From an uncultured Bacteroidales bacterium (GTDB taxonomy: Bacteria > Bacteroidota > Bacteroidia > Bacteroidales > P3): a stretch of DNA of 8,584 bases. Below are positions 1 to 6,131 of the stretch, in pieces; the stretch's first letter is position 1, and each line of letters begins with the position of its first letter. The DNA is taken from positions 1-8,584 of the forward strand of contig CALGCG010000028.1 in NCBI GenBank assembly GCA_937884485.1. The letters are read 5' to 3'. Both the position numbers and the translations under genes were made by a program. The notes beneath the pieces are model-generated. The model saw nothing but the letters and a program-made list of their open reading frames with translations, made no database searches and had not been told where the DNA came from.

Positions 1-34
1 AGTTCTTATATAGTTCCTATATACAGTATATAAG
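1..34. repeat. Terminal direct repeat, left copy
   Basis: These 34 bases are identical to the last 34 bases of the window (8551-8584), in the same orientation. They are very AT-rich and form the left part of a 49-bp palindrome (1-49). Because the match runs exactly to both window edges, it could be an assembly or circularisation overlap, or two copies of a dispersed intergenic repeat at which the sequence was cut. The identity is seen directly; the cause is not known. Confidence 0.9.
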
Positions 35-49
35 AACTATATAAGAACT
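1..49. repeat. AT-rich 49-bp palindrome
   Basis: Bases 1-23 are the reverse complement of 27-49 with one mismatch, around a 3-base centre (24-26). Each arm is made of 11-bp units of the type TATATAAGAAC, so the palindrome is two short tandem arrays meeting head to head. Only A/T-rich pairing is present and no T-tract outside the repeat follows the stem, so a simple intrinsic terminator is not the obvious reading. It could bind a nucleoid protein or extrude as a cruciform; that is inference. Confidence 0.85.
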
Positions 50-70
50 ATATGTATACTATATGAGAAG
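27..70. repeat. 11-bp tandem repeat array, left side
   Basis: Four consecutive 11-bp units start at 27, 38, 49 and 60: TATATAAGAAC, the same again, TATATGTATAC and TATATGAGAAG. The first two are identical and the last two have diverged. The array runs directly into a GC-rich arm. The right end of the window carries the same unit in the opposite orientation (8522-8576). A period of 11 bp is close to one helical turn. Confidence 0.85.
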
Positions 71-84
71 GGCCGAATCGGGGG
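66..84. repeat. GC-rich inverted arm, left copy
   Basis: This 19-base stretch, reading AGAAGGGCCGAAT followed by CGGGGG, matches the reverse complement of 8505-8523 at 18 of 19 positions. It marks the outer border of the AT-rich 11-bp array, so the element has the structure GC arm, AT array, inverted AT array, inverted GC arm once the two window ends are considered together. Just outside it, 80-90 and 91-101 are two further near-copies of a G-rich 11-base unit beginning GGGGGCGAA. Confidence 0.8.
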
Positions 85-170
85 CGAAGAGGGGGCGAAT
101 TTTTCTTAGGGCGCGGACACAATAAAAAGGGATGCACGACGTTAGTGGAAGAAGAAAAAAGAAAGGAAAC

Positions 171-590
171 ATGATTATGAAAAGGATTCTGTTTTTTGTC
201 ATGGTGCTGATGGTGAACATGGTGTCTGTGGGACAAGACGTGCGCAAGGATAAAGATGCGCGCACGGAGCAGGACGGGGCGATATTCACCATCGTGGAGC
301 AGATGCCGGAGTTTCCGGGCGGCATGGAGGCGCTGTACCAGTTTCTGGCGGCCAACATCAAGTACCCCGGCACAAAGGACGTCTGCGTCAGCGGCAAGGT
401 GTTTGTCACTTTCGTCATCGAGAAGGACGGCACGGTAAGCGACGCCAAGGTGGTGCGCAAGCTGCATCCCGCCTTCGACGAGGAAGCCCTGCGGGTGGTG
501 AAGCTGATGCCCAAGTGGAAGCCCGGCCAGCAGGACGGCAAGCCGGTGCGTGTGCAGTTCAACCTGCCCATCAACTTCAGCTTGAACTAA
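171..590 (+). CDS. Small secreted or membrane-anchored TonB C-terminal domain protein
   Basis: A 139-residue protein that is almost entirely a TonB C-terminal domain (about residues 41-136). The signature elements are MPEFPGGMEAL (45-55), NIKYP (62-66), a glycine/valine-rich strand GKVFVTFVIEKDGTV (75-89), DEEALRVV (103-110) and MPKWKPG (113-119). Residues 4-20 are a hydrophobic signal peptide or anchor. In classical TonB this domain contacts TonB-dependent outer-membrane receptors and passes on energy from ExbBD. Here the proline-rich, periplasm-spanning linker is missing, so it is probably an accessory domain protein rather than a full energy transducer. The start at 171 was chosen because AAAGGAAAC precedes it and the hydrophobic helix follows directly; ATG 177 is equally possible, and ATG 132 would add a basic non-signal extension. 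The glycosyltransferase follows 39 nt downstream on the same strand. The family call is firm; the partner receptor is unknown. Confidence 0.88.
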   Translation: MIMKRILFFVMVLMVNMVSVGQDVRKDKDARTEQDGAIFTIVEQMPEFPGGMEALYQFLAANIKYPGTKDVCVSGKVFVTFVIEKDGTVSDAKVVRKLHPAFDEEALRVVKLMPKWKPGQQDGKPVRVQFNLPINFSLN

Positions 591-629
591 AGCAACAGAA
601 CTATCATTCAATCAAACACTAAAGAAATC

Positions 630-1754
630 ATGAAAGTCATCATATTGGGACCCGCCTGGCCCTACCGTGGCGGCATTGCGGCATTCAACGAGCGGTTGGC
701 CCGGCAGTATCAGGCCGAGGGGCACGAGGTGGAGGTGGTCACCTTCACGCTGCAGTATCCGTCGTTCCTCTTCCCCGGCACCACGCAGTACAGCACCGAC
801 CCCGCCCCCGAGGGGCTGAAGATCACGCGCAAGCTGAACTCTATCAACCCCTTCAGCTGGCTGAGCACGGGGCGCTACATCCGTCGCCAGCGGCCCGACC
901 TGGTGATTTCGGCCTTCTGGCTGCCGTTCATGGCCCCGGCCATGGGCACCGCCCTGCGCCGCGCCAAGCGCAAGGGCATGCGCCGCGTCTCCATCTTGCA
1001 CAACCTCATCCCCCACGAGCACCGTCCCGGCGACAAACTCTTCTCGCGCTATTTCGTGGGTTCCAACGACGCTTTCATCACCCTCAGCCGTTCGGTTTTG
1101 GAGGACCTCAACGTCTTCGACCCCAAGGGTTTGAAACCGCGCACCTTCAGTCCGCACCCCCTCTACGACCACTACGGCGCCACCCTCGGCCGCAAGGAGG
1201 CCCTCGACCTCATCGGCCTGCGCGAGAGCCAGCGCTACGTGCTCTTCTTCGGCTTTATCCGCGAATACAAAGGGCTTGATTTACTGCTCGATGCCATGGC
1301 CGACGAGCGCATGGTGCAGCTCGGCGTGAAACTCATCGTGGCTGGCGAATTCTACGGCGACCCCAAACCCTACATGGAGCAGATAAAGCACCTCGACATC
1401 AGCGACCGCGTGGTGCTGCACACCGAGTTCATCCCCGACCACGAGGTGAACCGCTATTTCTGCGCCGTCGACCTGGTGGTGCAGCCCTACAAGAGCGCCA
1501 CGCAAAGCGGTGTGAGCCAGATAGCTTACTACTTCGAGAAGCCCATGGTGGTGACCCACGTGGGCGGCCTGCCGGAGATTGTGCCCGACGGCAAGGCCGG
1601 TTTTGTGGTGGAGCCTTCGGGCGAGGCCATTGCCGACGCCATCGCGCGCTATTTCAACGAGGATTGGCAGCAGCGCCTCACCGAGGGCGTCCGCGAAGAG
1701 AAGAAGAAATACGCCTGGGAAAAGATGACCGCCGCCATCGAATCGCTCAATTAA
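630..1754 (+). CDS. GT4-type glycosyltransferase
   Basis: A 374-residue GT-B fold glycosyltransferase that would move a sugar from a nucleotide-activated donor to an envelope glycan or glycolipid acceptor at the cytoplasmic side. The N-terminal Rossmann-like domain opens with VIILGPAWPYRGGIAAFNER (3-22), with the usual glycine-rich loop. The C-terminal domain has FGFIREYKGLDLLLDAM (207-223) and the donor-side segment VVQPYKSATQSG (283-294), then KPMVVTHVGGLPEI (304-317). The two glutamates of the EX7E motif appear to be Ala290 and Ile298 when aligned on the KP and VGG landmarks, so this belongs to a variant subgroup. No membrane segment is evident. The ATG is preceded by CACTAAA six bases upstream. 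No other polysaccharide genes are nearby, so donor and acceptor cannot be named. A strong terminator lies right after the stop. Confidence 0.9.
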   Translation: MKVIILGPAWPYRGGIAAFNERLARQYQAEGHEVEVVTFTLQYPSFLFPGTTQYSTDPAPEGLKITRKLNSINPFSWLSTGRYIRRQRPDLVISAFWLPFMAPAMGTALRRAKRKGMRRVSILHNLIPHEHRPGDKLFSRYFVGSNDAFITLSRSVLEDLNVFDPKGLKPRTFSPHPLYDHYGATLGRKEALDLIGLRESQRYVLFFGFIREYKGLDLLLDAMADERMVQLGVKLIVAGEFYGDPKPYMEQIKHLDISDRVVLHTEFIPDHEVNRYFCAVDLVVQPYKSATQSGVSQIAYYFEKPMVVTHVGGLPEIVPDGKAGFVVEPSGEAIADAIARYFNEDWQQRLTEGVREEKKKYAWEKMTAAIESLN

Positions 1755-1755
1755 C

Positions 1756-1782
1756 GACAACAGAGACAACAAAGACAACAAA
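1756..1782 (+). repeat. 9-bp tandem repeat after the glycosyltransferase stop
   Basis: Three consecutive 9-bp units, GACAACAGA, GACAACAAA and GACAACAAA, start one base after the stop codon and run into the terminator stem. A mirrored triplet of nearly the same unit is found on the other strand at 1821-1847. Confidence 0.85.
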
Positions 1783-1810
1783 AGAAGCGCAACATGCGCT
1801 TCTTTTTTTT
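1780..1810 (+). terminator. Intrinsic terminator hairpin between convergent genes
   Basis: The stem AAAAGAAGCGC (1780-1790) pairs with GCGCTTCTTTT (1796-1806) around a 5-base loop, AACAT. On the plus strand it is followed by an uninterrupted T run to 1810, which is a classic intrinsic terminator for the TonB-domain/glycosyltransferase transcript. Read on the minus strand the same stem is followed by TTTTGTTGTC, a weaker T-rich tail, so it may also stop the eight-gene operon that ends at 1858. Confidence 0.9.
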
Positions 1811-1820
1811 GCTGAATAAT

Positions 1821-1847
1821 TTTGTTTTTCTTGTCTTTCTTGTCTTC
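1821..1847 (-). repeat. 9-bp tandem repeat after the permease stop
   Basis: On the minus strand this reads GAAGACAAG, AAAGACAAG, AAAAACAAA, three degenerate 9-base units. They sit 10 nt after the permease stop (1858) and before the shared terminator. The core GACAA matches the plus-strand triplet at 1756-1782, so the terminator has similar repeats on both approaches. Confidence 0.7.
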
Positions 1848-1857
1848 CAACTCAATC

Positions 1858-2934
1858 CTATTCGATGCGGACGCGGGGGTCAAGCCAGCCGTAGACGAGG
1901 TCGGTGAGGATGTTGATGAGGACCAGGAGGACGCAGATGAAGAGGATGGCACCCATGACGACGGGGAAGTCGTAGGTGTCGAGGGCGTTGACGATGACCA
2001 CACCCATGCCCTTCCAGTCGAACACATACTCCACGAAGACGGCACCCGCCAGGAGGCCGGCCAGCCATCCGGAGGCCGAAGTAACGACGGGGTTGAGTGC
2101 ATTGCGCAACGCATGGTGGATGACGACGCGCCTGTGGCTGAGGCCTTTGGAACGCGCGGTGCGTATGTAGTCCTGCCCGAGGGCGTCGAGCATGGAGTTC
2201 TTGGTGAGCTGCGTCAGTGTGGCCAGCGGGCGGATGCCGAGGGTGAGGGCCGGGAGGATAAGGTTCTTGAGGTCAAGGTATTCGCCCTCGCCGTAGTCGT
2301 CGACGGTGAAGAGGTTGCCGAACATGTTGAGGTGCGTCCAGTCGGCCAGCACGTAGGCGAAGAGCCAGGCGATGAGAATGGCGGCGAAGAAGGAGGGCAG
2401 CGACATGCCGAGGGTACTGAGGACGAGCGTGGTGCGGTCGATCCAGGTGTCTTTGTGCAGAGCGCATACCACGCCCAGCGTGATGCCCACCACGAGGGCG
2501 AAGAGCATGGCCACGAGGGCGAGAATTGCCGTCTGGGGGAAGGCCGTGGCGATGATTTCGCTCACCTTGCGCTGGCTCTGGTAGGAGCGGCGCAGGTAGG
2601 GGGCCTTGACCACCAGCGAGGTGGTTCCAAGGCGCAGGAGGGTGGCATAGCTGTATTTGTCGGGCGAGAGGAAGAAGAAGCTGGTGGAGTCGGCGTTGTT
2701 GTGCAGCGAGAGGGGCGCGAGGTCGTTAAGGTAGCCTATGTATTGCAGTCCCAGGGGCTTGTCGCGGCCGAGGTCGCGGTTGATGATGGCGATGCTCTCC
2801 TCGTCGGCGCGTTGACCGAGCATCATGCGGGCGGGGTCGCCGGGGAGGATGTTGAAGAGGAAGAACACCAGTGTGACCACCCCCAGGAGCACCAGGAAGC
2901 CATACATGAGCCGTTTTCCTACGTAGCGAAGCAT
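1858..2934 (-). CDS. DppB-type ABC transporter permease (dipeptide/oligopeptide family)
   Basis: A 358-residue inner-membrane permease of the binding-protein-dependent peptide/nickel transport family. TM1 is at about 9-29, followed by ILPGDPARMMLG (29-40), a family signature. A periplasmic segment of about 100 residues precedes TM2 (132-156). Further helices lie near 168-194, 225-240, 285-307 and 324-346. The cytoplasmic coupling loop is DYIRTARSKGLSHRR (255-269), the EAA-type motif that contacts the ATPase. Such transporters need a second permease (DppC-like), ATPases and a binding protein; none is in the window, and this gene is the last of the operon before a terminator. The start lies 11 nt after the tsaB stop, with TACTTAA four bases before the ATG. 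The family is clear; the substrate is unknown. Confidence 0.92.
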   Translation of the reverse strand: MLRYVGKRLMYGFLVLLGVVTLVFFLFNILPGDPARMMLGQRADEESIAIINRDLGRDKPLGLQYIGYLNDLAPLSLHNNADSTSFFFLSPDKYSYATLLRLGTTSLVVKAPYLRRSYQSQRKVSEIIATAFPQTAILALVAMLFALVVGITLGVVCALHKDTWIDRTTLVLSTLGMSLPSFFAAILIAWLFAYVLADWTHLNMFGNLFTVDDYGEGEYLDLKNLILPALTLGIRPLATLTQLTKNSMLDALGQDYIRTARSKGLSHRRVVIHHALRNALNPVVTSASGWLAGLLAGAVFVEYVFDWKGMGVVIVNALDTYDFPVVMGAILFICVLLVLINILTDLVYGWLDPRVRIE

Positions 2935-2945
2935 TACTTTAAGTA

Positions 2946-3641
2946 CTAATCTCTAAGTCCGTGAACAACACTCTTTTTCGCAACGAAGTCTTTCAGGTAG
3001 AAAGGTTCGAAATAGGCCACATCTTCGGTCTTGCCCTCGGCGAGACGCCGGGCGGCGAGGTCGATCATGCCCTCGGCCGAGAGGCGGAACGAATCGTCGA
3101 AGCGGGCGTTGGGATGGTTGCCGAGGAGGGGTCGGGTCTTGGCGGCGCCGTCGCCGATGAAGGTCACCTCACCGCGGTTCAGGTATTCGTCGAAGATGCC
3201 CTCGGTGATGACGTCCGCCGCCGTGGGGCGCAGCACGTCAAGGCCGGGGGCGACCATCATGGTGTAGCACTCCATGCGGCGGGCATCGATCATGGGGCAC
3301 ACAAGACCCTTGTATTCAGGATGCTGACGGTAGTAGAGCGCCGCCATGGAGAGCAGCGTGGGGACGGAGACCAGGGGGATGCCGAGGGCGTAGCAGATGC
3401 CTTTGGCGGAGCTGACGCCGATGCGGAGGCCGGTGTAGCTGCCGGGGCCTGCGGAGACGCAGACGGCCCCGAGGTCGCGGGGGGTGAGGCGGTTCTCGTC
3501 GAGCACCTCCTGGATGAAGACCGAGAGGCGGGTGGAGTGCGCGTTGGGGACGTCGCTGTCGCGACGGGCGAGGATGCGGCCCTCGGAGGCGAGGACCACG
3601 GAGCAGACTTGTGTGGCAGTTTCTATCAGTAAAGTATTCAT
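2946..3641 (-). CDS. tsaB: tRNA threonylcarbamoyladenosine biosynthesis protein TsaB
   Basis: A 231-residue protein of the TsaB/YeaZ family, an inactive ASKHA-fold paralogue that pairs with TsaD (and TsaE) to place the threonylcarbamoyl group on A37 of ANN-decoding tRNAs in the cytoplasm. It opens with LLIETATQVCSVVL (4-17), the phosphate-1-like strand pair. It carries the hallmark SAGPGSYTGLRIG (63-75), followed by AKGICYALGIPLVSV (79-93) and the conserved IDARRMECYTM (118-128). The C-terminal third ends with the usual YLK (215-217). Length matches the family. Its ATG overlaps the stop of the LolA-like gene as ATGA (3638-3641), which implies translational coupling. TsaD and TsaE are not in the window. 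Confidence 0.95.
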   Translation of the reverse strand: MNTLLIETATQVCSVVLASEGRILARRDSDVPNAHSTRLSVFIQEVLDENRLTPRDLGAVCVSAGPGSYTGLRIGVSSAKGICYALGIPLVSVPTLLSMAALYYRQHPEYKGLVCPMIDARRMECYTMMVAPGLDVLRPTAADVITEGIFDEYLNRGEVTFIGDGAAKTRPLLGNHPNARFDDSFRLSAEGMIDLAARRLAEGKTEDVAYFEPFYLKDFVAKKSVVHGLRD

Positions 3642-4285
3642 CTCATGTCGATTATTTCAGCCTCGGGATGTTCCGAGACGTCGAAACGGAACGCACCTTT
3701 CAAAAGGACGTGTTTCATCTTGGAGAAGTCGTAAATCTCGCGGCTGGAGTCGTATTTGTGCACCTCGAGCCGACGCAGGGCGCCGGTCTCCTCGTTGACG
3801 AGAAGGCGTATCTTGTGATAGCTCTGCGCGGAACGGGGCTGGAGGTCGACGACTGCCGTGCCGTCGTCCTCGGTGCGTATATACTTCACACGGAAGTTCT
3901 TGTGGCAGTTGGCAATGAGGCGTGCAGGATTGAGCAGGTCAATCTCGTCGTCGGCCGGCATGTTGTTGATGACCACCTCCTTGGCAGTCTTGTTCCACTG
4001 CCAGATGGTTTTGCCGTCGCACCAGATTTCCATATTGTCCATCACCAAACAATACTTGCCATTCAAATAGGTGACCTTCGCCGACTGTTTGGAGGTCTGT
4101 TTCTTTTGGCTGTCGAGCATGGTGAGTGTCACCGTTCCCTTGACGCTCTCGAGGTAGCTAGAGGCCTTTTTGAGGACGGCGATGGCGTTCTCGTCGAGGT
4201 TGCCCTGCGAGCTGTGGGTAATCTGGGCCTGGGCCACACTTACAAGACCGAAAAGTCCTATAAGACCAATAAGCAATCTTTTCAT
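3638..4285 (-). CDS. LolA-like outer-membrane lipoprotein carrier protein
   Basis: A 215-residue periplasmic protein with a clear signal peptide: MKR, a hydrophobic core, then AQA at 18-20, so the mature form begins near Gln21. The mature part has the LolA/LolB half-barrel pattern: a helix with LKKASSYLESVKG (38-50), alternating strands, NGKYCLVMDNMEIWCDGKTI (75-94), WQWNKTAKEVVI (95-106) and a late LLVNEETGALRRLEV (161-175) hairpin. LolA shuttles lipoproteins from LolCDE to the outer membrane; Bacteroidota homologues are divergent, so the exact role is inferred. I chose ATG 4285, two bases after the folE stop. A TTG at 4291 would overlap folE and add only two residues. The stop overlaps the tsaB start. 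GC content is locally low (about 40% around 4021-4080). Confidence 0.83.
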   Translation of the reverse strand: MKRLLIGLIGLFGLVSVAQAQITHSSQGNLDENAIAVLKKASSYLESVKGTVTLTMLDSQKKQTSKQSAKVTYLNGKYCLVMDNMEIWCDGKTIWQWNKTAKEVVINNMPADDEIDLLNPARLIANCHKNFRVKYIRTEDDGTAVVDLQPRSAQSYHKIRLLVNEETGALRRLEVHKYDSSREIYDFSKMKHVLLKGAFRFDVSEHPEAEIIDMR

Positions 4286-4287
4286 AA

Positions 4288-4896
4288 TCAATGCAAATTA
4301 ACGCCGATAATGTTCATAAACTCCTCGCGGGTCTTGGGGTCTTTCATGAAGGCGCCGGTGAAGTCGGAGGTGGTGGTGACGGAGTTCTGCTTCTGCACGC
4401 CGCGCATGGACATGCACATGTGCTGGGCCTCGATGACCACGGCCACGCCGAGGGGGTTGAGGGTGCGCTGGATGCAGTCCTTGATCTGCTTGGTGAGGCG
4501 TTCCTGCACCTGCAGGCGGCGGGCGTAGGCGTCGACGACACGCGGTATCTTGCTGAGGCCCACGATGGTGCCGTTGGGAATATAGGCCACATGGGCCTTG
4601 CCGACGAAGGGCACCATGTGGTGCTCGCAGAGGGAGTAGAGCTCGATGTCCTTGACGACGACCATCTGCTTGTAGTCCTCGTGGAACATGGCCGAGCGGA
4701 GAATCTCCTCCGGGTCGAGGTCGTAGCCGTTAGTGAAGAACAGCATGGCTTTGGCGATACGTTCAGGGCTCTTAATCAAGCCTTCACGCTCCGGGTCTTC
4801 ACCCAGAAGTTTAAGTATAGCCTTGTAGTGCTCGGCCATCTCGGCGACGCACTTTTCGTCATATTTGTCTATTTTCAGATAACCTTTTTCGCACAT
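4288..4896 (-). CDS. folE: GTP cyclohydrolase I (FolE)
   Basis: A 202-residue FolE1-type enzyme that converts GTP to 7,8-dihydroneopterin triphosphate, the first step to tetrahydrofolate and a precursor for queuosine. The expected zinc ligands are present: Cys90 and His93 in YSLCEHHMVPF (87-97), and Cys161 in QHMCMSMRGV (158-167). Substrate and assembly motifs are also seen: EDPEREGLIKSPERIAKAM (33-51), LSKIPRVVDAYARRLQVQER (114-133) and the C-terminal NSVTTTSDFTGAF (171-183). Length and motifs indicate an intact homodecameric enzyme. The start lies 20 nt after the rlmI stop with TACTTAA four bases before the ATG, the same spacing as at the permease gene. No riboswitch-like structure fits in that gap. 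Confidence 0.97.
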   Translation of the reverse strand: MCEKGYLKIDKYDEKCVAEMAEHYKAILKLLGEDPEREGLIKSPERIAKAMLFFTNGYDLDPEEILRSAMFHEDYKQMVVVKDIELYSLCEHHMVPFVGKAHVAYIPNGTIVGLSKIPRVVDAYARRLQVQERLTKQIKDCIQRTLNPLGVAVVIEAQHMCMSMRGVQKQNSVTTTSDFTGAFMKDPKTREEFMNIIGVNLH

Positions 4897-4916
4897 ATCA
4901 TTAAGTACTGTTATTA

Positions 4917-6131
4917 CTATTCAACTTGCAAAAGCAGCCCTTTGAGGTATTCGCCCTCGGGGTGGCAGATGGAGACGGGGTGGTCCATGGCGTGGGGCAG
5001 CTGACGGACGATGCGCACAGAGCGGCGGGCGTTCATGGCGGCGGTGAAGACCATCGTCTGGAAGTCCTCCTTGCTGACGGCCTGGCTGCAGGAGAAAGTC
5101 ATCAGCAAGCCCCCGGGTGCAATCTTCTCCATGGCGCGCTGGTTGATGGAGCGATAACCCTTAAGTCCGGCTTGCAGCGAACGGTGGTTTTTGGCAAATG
5201 CAGGCGGGTCGAGGATGATAAAATCGAACCCTCGTGCATAGTCTCCTTTCTCAATGGTATTCAGATATTCGAGCACATCGGCAGCGACACCGCGATGCGA
5301 TACATCGGTGCCAAAGTTCAGCTCTACATTACGCTCACAAAGAGCAATGGCCTTCTTGCTGATGTCCACGGTTTCAACATAGTCGGCACCACCCTTCAGG
5401 GCTGCCAGCGAGAAGCCTCCGGTATATCCGAAACAGTTGAGAAGGCGGCGGTCAGAGGCAAGCTGCTGGACGAGGGCGCGGTTTTCGCGCTGGTCGATGA
5501 AAAAGCCAGTCTTCTGCCCTTCGTAGAAATTCACGGTCAGACGTATGCCATTTTCCAGAACCTCATTTTCCGCAGTATCCTCACCCCATATAATGCCGTC
5601 ATGCACACCGCCACCAGGGACGGTGGCGCTGCTCTTGTCGAAGACAGACCGGAGCGGATAGCCGTGATACGTTTGCAACTCGTGCACAAACAGTTCTGCC
5701 AGCACAGGCAGCAGGCGGTGCATGCCCACGGAATGGGCTTGCAACACCAGGACGCCGTTGTACCAGTCGGCCACAAGTCCTGGCAGGTAGTCGCCTTCGG
5801 CATGGACAAGCCGAAAGACATTGGTTCGTTCGTTGCCGAAGAAACCGAGTGTCACACGATAGTTCACGGCGGAATGTATGCGGCGACGAAGTATCTCTTC
5901 AATGGGCAATGCAGCCTCGTCGGCATCGAAGGTGAGCACTTTGCAGATGATGCTCTCATCCTGATAGTGGCCGGTAGCCATCCACTGGCCGTGGGCGTCG
6001 ACAACATCCACCAGGTCACCTTCTTGCGGGTCTCCCTCGATGCGTTTTACCGCACCGGAGAATATCCAAGGGTGGCGGCGCAGGAGGGCTTTCTCCTTGC
6101 CGGGGGCTATGATGAGCTGCGGACGCTTCAT
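4917..6131 (-). CDS. rlmI: Class I rRNA (cytosine-C5) methyltransferase, RlmI family
   Basis: A 404-residue SAM-dependent methyltransferase with an N-terminal PUA domain (about 1-75, containing RRHPWIFSGAVKRI 18-31) and a C-terminal Rossmann-fold catalytic domain. The RlmI group methylates C5 of C1962 in 23S rRNA. Motifs visible are NFYEGQKTGFFIDQRENR (201-218), the SAM-binding LNCFGYTGGFSLAALKGGAD (231-250), the acidic SAM ribose contact ETVDIS (253-258), DPPAFAK (308-314), TFSCS (345-349) with Cys348 as the likely nucleophile, and HPEGEYLKG (390-398). The start at 6131 overlaps the rpe stop as ATGA; extension upstream to 6290 gives arginine/proline-rich sequence read out of frame from rpe. 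The central part is clearly poorer in GC than its neighbours (about 43-53% in sampled lines at 5221-5580). Confidence 0.92.
   Translation of the reverse strand: MKRPQLIIAPGKEKALLRRHPWIFSGAVKRIEGDPQEGDLVDVVDAHGQWMATGHYQDESIICKVLTFDADEAALPIEEILRRRIHSAVNYRVTLGFFGNERTNVFRLVHAEGDYLPGLVADWYNGVLVLQAHSVGMHRLLPVLAELFVHELQTYHGYPLRSVFDKSSATVPGGGVHDGIIWGEDTAENEVLENGIRLTVNFYEGQKTGFFIDQRENRALVQQLASDRRLLNCFGYTGGFSLAALKGGADYVETVDISKKAIALCERNVELNFGTDVSHRGVAADVLEYLNTIEKGDYARGFDFIILDPPAFAKNHRSLQAGLKGYRSINQRAMEKIAPGGLLMTFSCSQAVSKEDFQTMVFTAAMNARRSVRIVRQLPHAMDHPVSICHPEGEYLKGLLLQVE

Noticed and set aside
132..170. An upstream start for the TonB-domain protein at ATG 132
   Set aside because: It would place a polar basic stretch before the signal peptide. 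ATG 171 has AAAGGAAAC just upstream.
1822..2949. A 375-codon open frame on the plus strand, antisense to the permease gene
   Set aside because: Highly acidic, low-complexity composition with no recognisable domain; the minus-strand permease explains the region.
4286..4291. A TTG start for the LolA-like gene at 4291
   Set aside because: It adds only two residues and overlaps folE, whereas an ATG with the usual MKR signal-peptide start lies at 4285.
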